Part shown: piece after piece, positions 15,453 to 24,868 of the stretch
Position numbering within the stretch: the stretch's first letter is position 1
How the letters are laid out: every line of letters starts with the position of its first letter
Source: a virus
IMG/VR virus record: IMGVR_UViG_3300025127_000144
Span: 1 to 31,322 of that record
Reading direction: 5' to 3' (one strand)
Length of the DNA stretch: 31,322 nt
Made by a program: the position numbers and the translations under genes
The notes under the pieces: model-generated
Told to the model about the DNA's origin: nothing
Database searches by the model: none
The model's input: only the letters and a program-made list of their open reading frames with translations

Positions 15453-17350
15453 TGCCATTGGTATCTTTAAAATTTAAACCAGGTATAGTCAAAGACCTAA
15501 CAGAATATTCATCAGGAAGAAATGGACCGTTTTATACTGACAGTAATTTAGTAAGATTTCGTAATGGATATCCTAAAAAGATTGGTGGTTGGTTAGAAGA
15601 AACATATCAATTCAACTATGATTTAGGACAAACTGCAAGAGTACAAGGCGTTCCTAGACGTATGGTCGCTTGGAGAGGTATAACAGATGGATCAGATTAT
15701 ATAGCAGTAGGCACTCATTCCCATGTATATATAATTAGAGATGGTATTGCTTATGATATCACACCTGTAAGAAAAACAACCACTAATGCTAGTAACCCTT
15801 TGGCAGTGACTAATGGTAGTGCAACTGTGACTGTAACAGACACTGGTCATGGTGCTAGTACTGGCGATATTATTGTTATTAGTGAGGCAACTGCAGTAGG
15901 TGGTATATCTGCAGACACTTTAAATGATAAAGATGGGTATGCAATAACTAAGGTGGATGATAATAGCTATACGTTTACTGCTGGATCTTCTGCCTCTAGT
16001 AGTGCCACTGGTGGAGGCACTGGTTTAGATATAGAATATCTTATAGGTGTTGCTGAGAATGTTGGTAATCAAAGTGCTGACCCAGCATTAGGTTGGGGTG
16101 TTGGTGCATGGGATGAAGGTGCATGGAATGAACCTAGAGATGGTACTTCTGCTACTGTATCTTTAGATTCAACTAATTGGTCACTAGTTTTATGGGGTGA
16201 AGACTTAATAATAAATAACAGAGGTGGTCAGCTATATTATTGGGATTTATCAGATAATGGTGTGTCAACAAGAGCGGCTTTAGTTTCAGCAGAATCAGGT
16301 GCTAGTGACGTTCCATCACAAGTACGAGCAGTAACAATATCTTTTCCAGACAGACACTTAATAGCGGGTGGTTGCTCACCTCTTGGTGGAACTACTTTAG
16401 ACCCTATGTTAGTTAGATTTTCAAACCAAGAAGATTTTGTCACATTTACACCTACTGCAACAAATACATCAGGCGATCAGCGTTTAGAAGTAGGTACAAA
16501 AATTATATCAATGATACCCACAAAAGATGAAACTTTTATACAAACAGATGAAGCCGCTTATGGTATGACATTTGTCGGGCCGCCTTTTACATTTTCATTT
16601 AGGTTATTAGCAGTCAATTGTGGAGCTATAGCTTTACATGGATCAGCAAATGTAGATGGCGATGTGTATTGGATAGGTAGAAATAACTTTTTTGTTTACA
16701 ATGGTGCAGTTCAAGAGTTGCCATGCTCAGTGCAACATTTTGTTTTTGATAGAATACAAGCGTCATTTAGAGATAAGATATTTGTAGGACACAACAAAAA
16801 ATTTAATGAAATCACTTGGTTTTATGTTAGCACTGATAACGTACAAAATTCAGATAATCCTGATCCTGAGCCAGACAGTTATGTCACCTTAAATTATGCA
16901 GATGGTGCATGGAGCATAGGAACATTACAAAGAAACACATGGAGCGATGCAGTAAACGTCAGAAATGTGCCTTTTGCATTTGATAAAGATGGTAAGTTAT
17001 ATAACCATGAAACTGGTACTACAGACAATGGATCAGCTATGAATGCATTTATAGAAACTGGCGATGTTGAGATAGATAGCGATGGTGAAACATTGTTTAT
17101 GGTTGATAAAATTATACCTGATGTGACTATGACTAGCGATACTAATTTATTTATGCAACTTAAAACTAGGAAATATCCTAATGCTACAGAAACTACAAAA
17201 GGTGATTTTACTGTAACGTCAACAACAAGAAAGGTCAGCACTAGAGCCAAAGGCAGACAAATGGCATTTAGATTTTTTAGTAGTGGCACAAAAGATGATT
17301 GGTTGTTAGGTGACTTTAGGATTAACGCTAGAAGGGATGGTATGAGATGA
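15452..17350 (+). CDS. P22 gp10-like DNA stabilisation / tail accessory protein
   Basis: This 632-residue protein starts with the characteristic GPFYTDSNLVRFRNGYPKKIGG segment seen in phage stabilisation proteins. It continues as a beta-rich repeat protein of the tail-hub type (MVAWRGITDGSDYIAVGT, DVYWIGRNNFFVYNG, NYADGAWSIG). Residues about 212-226 form a WG-repeat (GWGVGAWDEGAWNE). In P22, gp10 extends the tail tube below gp4. Its place after the adaptor genes fits this role. The next gene overlaps by ATGA. Confidence 0.78.
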   Translation: MPLVSLKFKPGIVKDLTEYSSGRNGPFYTDSNLVRFRNGYPKKIGGWLEETYQFNYDLGQTARVQGVPRRMVAWRGITDGSDYIAVGTHSHVYIIRDGIAYDITPVRKTTTNASNPLAVTNGSATVTVTDTGHGASTGDIIVISEATAVGGISADTLNDKDGYAITKVDDNSYTFTAGSSASSSATGGGTGLDIEYLIGVAENVGNQSADPALGWGVGAWDEGAWNEPRDGTSATVSLDSTNWSLVLWGEDLIINNRGGQLYYWDLSDNGVSTRAALVSAESGASDVPSQVRAVTISFPDRHLIAGGCSPLGGTTLDPMLVRFSNQEDFVTFTPTATNTSGDQRLEVGTKIISMIPTKDETFIQTDEAAYGMTFVGPPFTFSFRLLAVNCGAIALHGSANVDGDVYWIGRNNFFVYNGAVQELPCSVQHFVFDRIQASFRDKIFVGHNKKFNEITWFYVSTDNVQNSDNPDPEPDSYVTLNYADGAWSIGTLQRNTWSDAVNVRNVPFAFDKDGKLYNHETGTTDNGSAMNAFIETGDVEIDSDGETLFMVDKIIPDVTMTSDTNLFMQLKTRKYPNATETTKGDFTVTSTTRKVSTRAKGRQMAFRFFSSGTKDDWLLGDFRINARRDGMR

Positions 17351-17553
17351 TTAGATTACCAACACCACCAAAGCAAATGAGTGCACCCTCACCACCTATA
17401 GATTTTTTAAATAAATTTAATGAAGTAATACGCTTTCAACAAAACTTAGCGTCAGCGATAGAGCAACAACAAATATTAAATGAACAAAGAACAACTGTAT
17501 CTACATTAGAGGCAGAAGAAAACGCAGAGGCAAAGAGTTGGTTTAATGGCTAA
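17347..17553 (+). CDS. Small hypothetical structural protein, 68 aa
   Basis: The start overlaps the upstream stop (ATGA) and the end overlaps the next start. A Pro-rich N-terminus (RLPTPPKQMSAPSPP) is followed by a predicted helix rich in Gln, Glu and Ala. It could be a connector or scaffold-type peptide of the tail. No family is recognised. The tight overlaps support a real gene. Confidence 0.68.
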   Translation: MIRLPTPPKQMSAPSPPIDFLNKFNEVIRFQQNLASAIEQQQILNEQRTTVSTLEAEENAEAKSWFNG

Positions 17554-17869
17554 TAACTATAAAAATAGCAAACTAGATTTGACTACAACCAACATAACTA
17601 CGTTGTATACTGCTCCTGCGGCTACTCAAACAGTAATGAAATCTATATTGGTATCAAACGACAGTGGCAGTGCTGATACTATAACTTTAACAATTACTAA
17701 TAGTGCTTCAGCAGTTTTTAGTGTATACAAGAATGAGGAAGTAGGAGCATTGAGTAGTAAAGAATTATTAGAGCAACCATTAGTGGTAATGGAAAATGAA
17801 ATTTTAAAAGTAAATGCGGCAACTGCAGATAGACTTCATGTTGTTGCAAGTTACTTAGAGATTACATAG
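17546..17869 (+). CDS. Small beta-rich virion protein, 107 aa
   Basis: The protein has the segment LTTTNITTLYTAPAATQTVMKSILVSND and alternating strands ending in DRLHVVASYLEIT. This resembles the short beta-sandwich proteins found beside tail genes in marine phages. The 8-base overlap with the previous gene suggests coupled translation. Function is unknown; a tail-knob or fibre-base subunit is possible. Confidence 0.72.
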   Translation: MANNYKNSKLDLTTTNITTLYTAPAATQTVMKSILVSNDSGSADTITLTITNSASAVFSVYKNEEVGALSSKELLEQPLVVMENEILKVNAATADRLHVVASYLEIT

Positions 17870-17878
17870 GAGATAAAA

Positions 17879-19252
17879 ATGGCAGTAGGAGCGTTAACTG
17901 GGTTACCTTTATTACAAGATGAAAAAAACAAACCAAGAATATATAATGTTTTTCAATCTGTTCCACAAAATATAAATAGATCAGATTTTGACATACAAAC
18001 CATGTATGGAACTGCACAAATGCCAGTTTTTGAATGGGTTAAAAGCATACAAACTGGACAAAGAACATACAATCCACAAGATGAATTTGATAAAAGTTTG
18101 ATGGAAGAATACCAAGAACTTGAAAGAATGGGTCAAGTTCCAGAAGGCTATATGAGTGCCGCTGAAATATTAGCTCAACAAGCGTTACAAGCAACTGCTG
18201 GACAATTAGGTATGTCTGTAGGATCTAGTATTGGTGCTGAACTTGCTAGTCCATACGCTACTGGTGATACAGTGGATAAAATTACAAGTGGTTTAATGAA
18301 AACTGGGCAAAAAACTGGTGTAGAGGCGGCAAACTTAGCAAGATTTAGTGAACTTGATGATGCAACTAAAAACACATTACAAAGATTTGGTTTAGAGGAC
18401 AATTACCTACCAGAATTATCAAGTAGAAGTGTGGCAAAGGCAACTGGAAACCTTCCACAGTTTGAAAGGGGTTTGCGAGAAGGAACACTTGTAGATGCTG
18501 GTGATGGGGTTTATGTACCTACAGATAGATTTAGTCAATCGTTAACAGGCAGAAATTTAGATGTGGCAAAGTTGGATAGTGGCTTTGAAGGGTTTGAGGC
18601 AGGATCTATGCCAGCTAGAAGAGAGTTAGCTCCCCCTACAGTTGTCACAGATGCATCTAGATTAGGCACTATCACAGATAGACTAAATCCATTCACAGAC
18701 GCTGGGTCAGCAAATCTTACTGCGTCAGGAATTGGTGCTGGAGTTAATTTTGTAGGTAGAATAGCCGCAGGACAAGATGTAGATGATGCCGCAGTCTCAG
18801 CCGCAGATGCTGGAATTATTCAATATGCAACAACTGCATTACTAGCCGCAACTCCATTTGCACCTTTTGCAACTATTATAGGTGGTGTAGTTGGTGGTTT
18901 TGTAGGTAGAGTTATATGTAATGAGCTTATGAGACAAGGTATTATGGATCGCAAACAAGTTATATTAGATTATAAATTTACTAGAGACTATCTAACACCA
19001 ACTCATGTATCAGGATACCATGTATGGGCAGTTTGGATGGTAAAGCAAATGAGAAAAGGTAGATTAGTAAAACTTTGGTCACACATAGCTGGGCACAGAG
19101 CTAACGAGATAGCTTACATATATGGCGAAAGAGATAAGCCAGACTATTTAGGTAAGTTATATAGAAAAATCCTAGAACCAATTTGTTGGACTGTGGGTTT
19201 ATTCTGCAAAGAAACAGATTGGTCAATACTATATAGAAAGAAGGAGATTTAA
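17879..19252 (+). CDS. Putative internal virion / ejection protein with membrane segment
   Basis: This 457-residue protein has an Ala/Gly-rich middle and a hydrophobic stretch at about 305-340 (TTALLAATPFAPFATIIGGVVGGFVG). It ends in a conserved-looking Trp/Tyr/Arg-rich segment (YLTPTHVSGYHVWAVWMVKQ, AGHRANEIAYIYGERDKPDYLG, EPICWTVG) that I recall from C-terminal regions of roseophage and pelagiphage virion proteins. It may enter the host envelope during DNA delivery. AGGAG lies before the start. It is followed immediately by the Met-rich gene. Confidence 0.65.
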   Translation: MAVGALTGLPLLQDEKNKPRIYNVFQSVPQNINRSDFDIQTMYGTAQMPVFEWVKSIQTGQRTYNPQDEFDKSLMEEYQELERMGQVPEGYMSAAEILAQQALQATAGQLGMSVGSSIGAELASPYATGDTVDKITSGLMKTGQKTGVEAANLARFSELDDATKNTLQRFGLEDNYLPELSSRSVAKATGNLPQFERGLREGTLVDAGDGVYVPTDRFSQSLTGRNLDVAKLDSGFEGFEAGSMPARRELAPPTVVTDASRLGTITDRLNPFTDAGSANLTASGIGAGVNFVGRIAAGQDVDDAAVSAADAGIIQYATTALLAATPFAPFATIIGGVVGGFVGRVICNELMRQGIMDRKQVILDYKFTRDYLTPTHVSGYHVWAVWMVKQMRKGRLVKLWSHIAGHRANEIAYIYGERDKPDYLGKLYRKILEPICWTVGLFCKETDWSILYRKKEI

Positions 19253-19615
19253 ATGCCTGGACACACAGAAGATAAAATGATGAATCAAATGGGTGAAAGT
19301 CCACCTATGGAAAGTCAAATGCAGATGGGTATGCAAGAGGCTGGACAAAAAATTTTACAACCATCTAAAGCAGTTGGATCAATACTTATGTCTAGACTTA
19401 TGGAGATGAGCCCGGAAGAATTACAAAAGCTAGACAGAGCTATAACGCCAGATGTAGCTGGGGTTTTAATAAAATTACTTCCAGAGCTACAACAAATTAT
19501 TGAGGCAGTAGAAAGTGGTGGTGTGGCTGATGCTATGCCAGAAGACCAAGAAATGATGATGGATAGAGATGAAAATGATATGCCTAAAGATATGGGTGCT
19601 CTAGGCAATATGTAA
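19253..19615 (+). CDS. Met-rich small virion-region protein, 120 aa
   Basis: It begins MPGHTEDKMMNQMGESPPME and is exceptionally Met-rich, with an acidic C-terminus and a central helix (AVGSILMSRLMEMSPEELQKLDRAI). A PGHxEDxK element recurs at the N-terminus of the 550-residue protein at 21.1 kb. The start follows the previous stop directly, with AAGGAG upstream, and the stop overlaps the next start. A structural role in the ejection complex is a guess. Confidence 0.68.
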   Translation: MPGHTEDKMMNQMGESPPMESQMQMGMQEAGQKILQPSKAVGSILMSRLMEMSPEELQKLDRAITPDVAGVLIKLLPELQQIIEAVESGGVADAMPEDQEMMMDRDENDMPKDMGALGNM

Positions 19616-20049
19616 TGATTAGGAGAGCAAATGTTTTAGACATTTCTGCTATTATATTTTTATTAAATGAAATGCATAAAGAAACAGAAGTAGAAGTGCC
19701 TAAGATTAATACGCAAAAGCTGATAAACAAAATAAATGAGTTGTTACATAGAGGCGTAATTTTGGTGGCAGTTGAAAACAATAAATTGGTTGGATCTATA
19801 GGTGGCATCAGTGTAACTGATTGGTGGTCAGATGAACCATATTTATCAGACGCTTGGTTTTATGTATCGCCTAACTTTAGAAAATCAAATTTTGCAAAAA
19901 ATTTATGTATGGACTTTATCAAAATAGCAAAAGACGCTAAAATGAAAGTTAGATTGGGTCATGTTTTTTCTGGCGATCTAGATCGTAAAGATAAATTTTA
20001 CGAAAGATTAGGTCTAGTTAAAGTAGGATCAACTTATATGGAGAAATAA
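19615..20049 (+). CDS. GNAT-family acetyltransferase-like protein
   Basis: The 144-residue protein has the GNAT fold order: MIRRANVLDISAIIFLLNEM at the start, GVILVAVENNKLVGSIGGIS in the centre, and FYVSPNFRKSNFAKNL as motif A. Motif A normally reads R/Q-x-x-G-x-G/A; here it is R-K-S-N-F-A, so the first Gly is replaced by Asn. The C-terminal YERLGLVKVGSTYM matches motif B. It lies among virion genes, as in other marine phages. The acceptor is unknown and reduced acetyl-CoA binding is possible. Confidence 0.78.
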   Translation: MIRRANVLDISAIIFLLNEMHKETEVEVPKINTQKLINKINELLHRGVILVAVENNKLVGSIGGISVTDWWSDEPYLSDAWFYVSPNFRKSNFAKNLCMDFIKIAKDAKMKVRLGHVFSGDLDRKDKFYERLGLVKVGSTYMEK

Positions 20050-20050
20050 C

Positions 20051-21058
20051 ATGGGCAGTATGTGCACAGTTCAAAATGAACCTTTACCTGATCCAAAGAG
20101 TGTTTTAAGTGGCACAGATATCCCAGAATGGGTATCCGCAGCGGGCAGACAACTATATGATCAAGCCGCAGAAATAGCCGCACAAGACTACCCAGCATTT
20201 ACTGGACCCAGAATTGCAACGTATACTGACCCCATAACTGGAGAGGTTTCACGATTAACCCCTGAAGAGGTAGAGGCTAATAGATTGCTCTCACAGGGCA
20301 CAGAGACTTATCAAGGTTTCATAGACGATGCTAGTGCAATGGCTGATACATTAGGTCAAGGCTATACTGCCGCTACAAGAGAAGAATTAGTAGGTGATCC
20401 ATTTACAATGGAATCAGCACAACCATTTTTAGATGTATATCAATCTGCAGTTGATCCAGCTATTAGAGAAATTGAAAGACAAACAAGACAAAACCTTATA
20501 GCAGATAGTGCCGCAGCCGCAAGGGCGGGAGCTTTTGGTGGATCAAGGCAAGGTATAAGAGAGGCTACATCAATAGCTGAAGGTGCACAACTTGCTGGAG
20601 ATGCAAGAGCACAAGCCGCAGCCAGAGGGTTAGAGTTTGCTAGTGGTAGGTTTGACGCAGATAGGGCGGCAAGGTTTTCAGCAGAGGATGCACAAAGATC
20701 AGCATTTGAAACTGATGAGGCAAGTAGATTAAGAGCAACTCAAACATTACAAGAATTTGCACCTTTAGTTCAAGGATTGCAAGAACAAGCCGCATCAGGA
20801 TTACTTACTGCTGGAGAGGCTAGAAGAGCATTAGATCAAAGAGCATTAGACTTAGCCTATGGCGATTATTTAGAGCAAAGACAGTATCCTATGGAAATGT
20901 TAAACTTTGCTTTGGGTGCACTACAAGGTGTACCATATGAAACAAGGACAATTGGTCTAGAACAAGGCACACAGTATTCACAATCACCAAGTATTTATGG
21001 TCAAACATTAGGTGGTCTAGGATCGTTAGCTAGTGCTTACTACTTAGGAAGACAATAG
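20051..21058 (+). CDS. Ala/Arg-rich internal virion-type protein
   Basis: This 335-residue protein has a long Ala-rich helical middle (IREIERQTRQNLIADSAAA, EGAQLAGDARAQAAARGLEF) and a Gly/Tyr-rich C-terminus (GLGSLASAYYLGRQ). Such low-complexity helical proteins next to ejection genes are usual in podoviruses and related phages. MGSMC at the start is not a proper lipobox signal, because there is no hydrophobic core. AGAAATAAC precedes the ATG. No enzyme motif is seen. Confidence 0.62.
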   Translation: MGSMCTVQNEPLPDPKSVLSGTDIPEWVSAAGRQLYDQAAEIAAQDYPAFTGPRIATYTDPITGEVSRLTPEEVEANRLLSQGTETYQGFIDDASAMADTLGQGYTAATREELVGDPFTMESAQPFLDVYQSAVDPAIREIERQTRQNLIADSAAAARAGAFGGSRQGIREATSIAEGAQLAGDARAQAAARGLEFASGRFDADRAARFSAEDAQRSAFETDEASRLRATQTLQEFAPLVQGLQEQAASGLLTAGEARRALDQRALDLAYGDYLEQRQYPMEMLNFALGALQGVPYETRTIGLEQGTQYSQSPSIYGQTLGGLGSLASAYYLGRQ

Positions 21059-22711
21059 ATGACACATTTCCCAGGTCACGAAGAAGATAGAAAAAAAAGA
21101 AAAAATCAGTCGCAATTCATGCCAAAAAATGTTGGAGAGGTAGACAAATCTAATGAAAGTGGCGTAAAGTTAGCTCTTGGTTCATCTAGTACAGATTTTA
21201 AAACTTTAGACCCTTCACTTGGAGCATTAGCACCATTTGTAAATCAAGCATCAGGCATATTAGATGCAGTGTATGGCACAACAGAAAAAAAACCTACACA
21301 AAAAGAAAAAGATATAAATATGGGTAGACTAGCCTTAAAGTTTTTTACAACTTTAGGTGCACAGTCATCAGTTCCTGGGTCAACTTTGTTAAGTGCGGCT
21401 AATGTAGCTGGAGCAAGTGTAGCACAAGATTATCTAAACAAAGTACAGAGCGACAAAGACAAAGCTGAAAAACTAGAACAAGCTAAGAAGGCTAGTGCAC
21501 TTTCACTTGGTATGCAACTCAAGTCTACAGATGACGCTAAAAAACTTGCAGAAATAAAAGCTAGTAAAAAGACATTTTCAAAGCCTGACACATATAAAAT
21601 ATTAAATGCGTCTAAAGTACAGAAAGCACTTAAACTACCATTTATAAATCCAATGACTGGGACAATTTATAAAGATGGTGACATTATATCTCTTACTGCA
21701 GAAGAATTTGCAAAAGTTCCTAGAGGTAATTTATCTGTATTTAAAGAACAACAACCACCTAAACCTAATTCTTTTGAAAAACTAAGACTTGATGTAACGA
21801 ATGTTGTTGACAAATATATAGACAACGATAATCCAATAGATCCATTAGATGCTACAACTTTTAATTCATCTATTTTTCAAATACAAAAAGATACCTTCAG
21901 AACAATAGATGGAGAAGATGGTACTAAACAAACAATTGTGGAAGAAGGTTTGGATTTGCTATCTATATTGAAACAATCATATGGTAAAGAAAAGATAAAT
22001 AAATTATTAGCTAGAATGGGAGTAGATCAAACAACAGATACACCAATAACAAATAAAATAAATGAAGAAAATAAAAATAAAATTGAACCAAAAGAAAAAG
22101 AAGTTGCTGAAAATGGTGATGTTACAGAATATAATATTGTAAATGTTGGAAACAAAAAAATTAGAGTTTTATCAAAAAAGAAAGAAAAATTGTCTAAAGA
22201 ATTAGCAGTATCTCTTGCCAACTCAAAACAAGCCTTGAAAGATTTAGATTTAGCAGTAAGCATATTTTTTCCAAATGGTAAGTACAACCCTAAAATATCG
22301 TATCAAACGTCTACATTGGGTGGAAATTCAATTGGAGATGCTAGAGTTGCTTTCCAAACTATGAAAAGAGCCATAGAAGTAATTTTAAGATTAAGAACTG
22401 GAGCTCAAGCTCCAGAACCAGAAGTTATAAGTTATATGGATCAATATATGCCAAATATACTTGATGGTGCAGTTGAAGCAGAATTAAAACTTAATGCATT
22501 AATTGATTTCTTTGAAGAAGTTGCAAAAGGCATAAATGAAGGTAGACGACCAGATGATAAAACATGGGTAAGACGACCTAAATCTAATGTTGTAAAAGAT
22601 GTTTTAAAAGATGGTGGACAACTTAATGATGGAAGAAAAATAAAAATAATACAAGGTGTGCCACACATACAAAAAGAAAAAGGTTCAGATGTTTATGTGC
22701 GAATCAAATAA
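21059..22711 (+). CDS. Putative ejection protein with coiled-coil regions, 550 aa
   Basis: The N-terminus has FPGHEEDRKKRKNQ, related to the start of the Met-rich protein upstream. A Lys/Ala helical region (YLNKVQSDKDKAEKLEQAKK) precedes a long, charged, disordered middle and a helical C-terminus with EVILRLRTGAQAPEPE. Low-complexity Lys-rich sequences fit internal virion proteins. The start follows the previous stop directly. No peptidase or lytic domain is visible, so assignment rests on context. Confidence 0.62.
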   Translation: MTHFPGHEEDRKKRKNQSQFMPKNVGEVDKSNESGVKLALGSSSTDFKTLDPSLGALAPFVNQASGILDAVYGTTEKKPTQKEKDINMGRLALKFFTTLGAQSSVPGSTLLSAANVAGASVAQDYLNKVQSDKDKAEKLEQAKKASALSLGMQLKSTDDAKKLAEIKASKKTFSKPDTYKILNASKVQKALKLPFINPMTGTIYKDGDIISLTAEEFAKVPRGNLSVFKEQQPPKPNSFEKLRLDVTNVVDKYIDNDNPIDPLDATTFNSSIFQIQKDTFRTIDGEDGTKQTIVEEGLDLLSILKQSYGKEKINKLLARMGVDQTTDTPITNKINEENKNKIEPKEKEVAENGDVTEYNIVNVGNKKIRVLSKKKEKLSKELAVSLANSKQALKDLDLAVSIFFPNGKYNPKISYQTSTLGGNSIGDARVAFQTMKRAIEVILRLRTGAQAPEPEVISYMDQYMPNILDGAVEAELKLNALIDFFEEVAKGINEGRRPDDKTWVRRPKSNVVKDVLKDGGQLNDGRKIKIIQGVPHIQKEKGSDVYVRIK

Positions 22712-22723
22712 AGGATATCATAA

Positions 22724-24859
22724 ATGATTACAATAGCAGATCAAGAGGGTGCTCCATTGGATGTTAGGACAGTCGTATCCTCATATACTAAAAAAGAAGA
22801 TCAGCTTAGAGCATTAAGACAATATTTCCCAGATGCACAGTCTACAGATGGCACTGCACTAGGTGAAGGAAACTTTATATACACAGACCCAGACACTAAA
22901 GAAACAAAGTTTTTTAATCCAGAAGGTTTAGATTTGGGAGATGTATTAAGTTTTGGTAGAGAAATAGTTCAGACTGGTGGTGGAATGATAGGTGGCACAA
23001 TAGCCACAGTTGCTGGTCAAGCTGGCCCGCAAATGTTTACTCCAGAAGAATCTATAACTATTCCAGCGGCTGCGGCTTTTGGGTCAGAATTGGCTTCTAA
23101 GGGTTACGATATTGCAATGGATGCCTTGATACCAAAGACTATAAGTAGAGGTGATGTAATAGAAAGAACTATAGGTTCTGCTGAAAATATCATGGGTGAA
23201 ATGGTTGGTGGGAAATTGTTTCAAAACTTTATGGGTCAAGTAAGTGAAAAAGGTGGCAATTTAATTCGTAAGGTACTTGGATCAGGTGCAGAACGAAGAG
23301 AAGTTGGAAAGAAGATGGTGCTTGATGCACAAGAGCTAGGTATAAAAGTTCCAACTGCAGGAGTTGCATCAGGATCGCCATTATTACAATTTATAGAAAA
23401 AAGAATAGAGCAATTCCCAACTGCAAAAAATCAATTTGCAAAAAACTTTGATGTATTTAAAAGGTCTTTAGTGGAAGCCACAGAAAATATTTCTAAAAAA
23501 TATTCACAAGATAGTGGTATATCAGGAGAACAAATTGGTGGTAAGATTAGGGGTGGGATAGATAAAGCAAAATTAAAATTTAGAGAAGATCAAAAAAAAC
23601 TTTACGATAAGGCTTTTGATTTAGTTCCAGATGGAGCAAGTGGAAGATTAAATAATGTCATAGAACTTAGAGCAGAGTTGCAGAAAAAAATAGACTCAAA
23701 CCCTAAAGCATTTGCAGAGTATTTAAATCCTACAATAAAAAGAATAGATGCTTTATTAGAAAATGATGGCATTATGGATTTAAAAATAGGTAGAGAGCTA
23801 AGAACTGCATTAAGGCTCACTACAGATGCAACTGGTCCAGGTGGTCTGATAGGTGTTACTAAGCCACAAAATCAATACTTAATAAGTTTATACAGTGCCT
23901 TAACAAAAGATTTGAGCCAAATTGCTATTGATAAAGGTGGTGAAAAAGCACAAAAAGCTATTAAAATTGCAGATGCTTATACTAAAAACAGAATGGCATT
24001 AGATATTGAACCAGTAATAAATAAAATTTTAAAAATGGATACAGATAAAAAAGCATTTGATTTTTTAGTAAGTGGCACTAAAGAAAGTGGTGAACAACTC
24101 AATAGAGTTTTAAGAAATCTTCCAGAAGAAGAAAGAAAGTATGTACGAGCATCTATGTTGAATAGACTTGGTTATAGAAAACCTGGATCAATTGATGATG
24201 GTTCTACAGAGGAAATGCTAGACAAATTTTCTACAAATTCATTTTTAACTAACTTTTCAAATTTATCAAAAACATCTAAAGATGCATTGTTTGGTAAACA
24301 AGGTAGTCAATATCGTAAGGACTTAGATACAATTATTGATCTTATGGAAAACTTTCAAAGTGCAGATCAATATACAAACTTTTCAAGAACTGGAGATGCT
24401 ATATCCAACATTCTTGCTTTTGCACCTTTTATACCAGGTGGACAAATGATTCTTGGTGGTGAAATTGCAACAGGTGGAGCAACAATGGCATCAGGTTTAA
24501 TACCTCCATATTTGGCATCCAAAGCAGTTACTAATCCAGATTTTATAAGATGGCTTGTAGATGCCGCACCTAAAATGGCTAAAAACCCTGCAGACGTAAA
24601 CTTTCACTTAGGTAGACTTATGGAAATATTTAGTGGCGATGAAAGTATGACAGAAGTTGCTTTGTCCTATGTGAATGCACTTGTACCTACATTAGTGGGT
24701 AGTGCAGAGGCAAGTAACATGAGATCAGGTGTATTACAAGAGCCACAAACTCCTAGTGAAATTGTTCAGTTTGCACGAGAATTAAAACCTGAGACAAAAG
24801 AAAAAATTAGAAATATGAATTTAATTGATTTGTCTCCAGTTTCAGACAAAGTGCTTTAG
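22724..24859 (+). CDS. Large putative internal virion / ejection protein, 711 aa
   Basis: The N-terminus contains FIYTDPDTKETKFFNPEGLDLGDV, a segment I associate with long internal virion proteins of marine podoviruses. Residues about 85-155 are Gly/Ala-rich and partly hydrophobic (GGGMIGGTIATVAGQAG). Helical regions follow, and a second Gly/Ala-rich stretch lies near 565-600. Overall it resembles T7 gp15/16-type or P22 gp16/20-type ejection proteins in scale. A lytic transglycosylase motif is not visible. AAGGAT precedes the start. Confidence 0.66.
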   Translation: MITIADQEGAPLDVRTVVSSYTKKEDQLRALRQYFPDAQSTDGTALGEGNFIYTDPDTKETKFFNPEGLDLGDVLSFGREIVQTGGGMIGGTIATVAGQAGPQMFTPEESITIPAAAAFGSELASKGYDIAMDALIPKTISRGDVIERTIGSAENIMGEMVGGKLFQNFMGQVSEKGGNLIRKVLGSGAERREVGKKMVLDAQELGIKVPTAGVASGSPLLQFIEKRIEQFPTAKNQFAKNFDVFKRSLVEATENISKKYSQDSGISGEQIGGKIRGGIDKAKLKFREDQKKLYDKAFDLVPDGASGRLNNVIELRAELQKKIDSNPKAFAEYLNPTIKRIDALLENDGIMDLKIGRELRTALRLTTDATGPGGLIGVTKPQNQYLISLYSALTKDLSQIAIDKGGEKAQKAIKIADAYTKNRMALDIEPVINKILKMDTDKKAFDFLVSGTKESGEQLNRVLRNLPEEERKYVRASMLNRLGYRKPGSIDDGSTEEMLDKFSTNSFLTNFSNLSKTSKDALFGKQGSQYRKDLDTIIDLMENFQSADQYTNFSRTGDAISNILAFAPFIPGGQMILGGEIATGGATMASGLIPPYLASKAVTNPDFIRWLVDAAPKMAKNPADVNFHLGRLMEIFSGDESMTEVALSYVNALVPTLVGSAEASNMRSGVLQEPQTPSEIVQFARELKPETKEKIRNMNLIDLSPVSDKVL

Positions 24860-24868
24860 GAAAATGAT

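Noticed and set aside
19615-20049. GNAT gene as a toxin of a toxin-antitoxin pair
   Set aside because: There is no DUF1778-type antitoxin next to it, and it is embedded among virion genes.
20051-20080. Lipobox at the start of the 335-residue protein (MGSMC)
   Set aside because: There is no hydrophobic signal core before the Cys.
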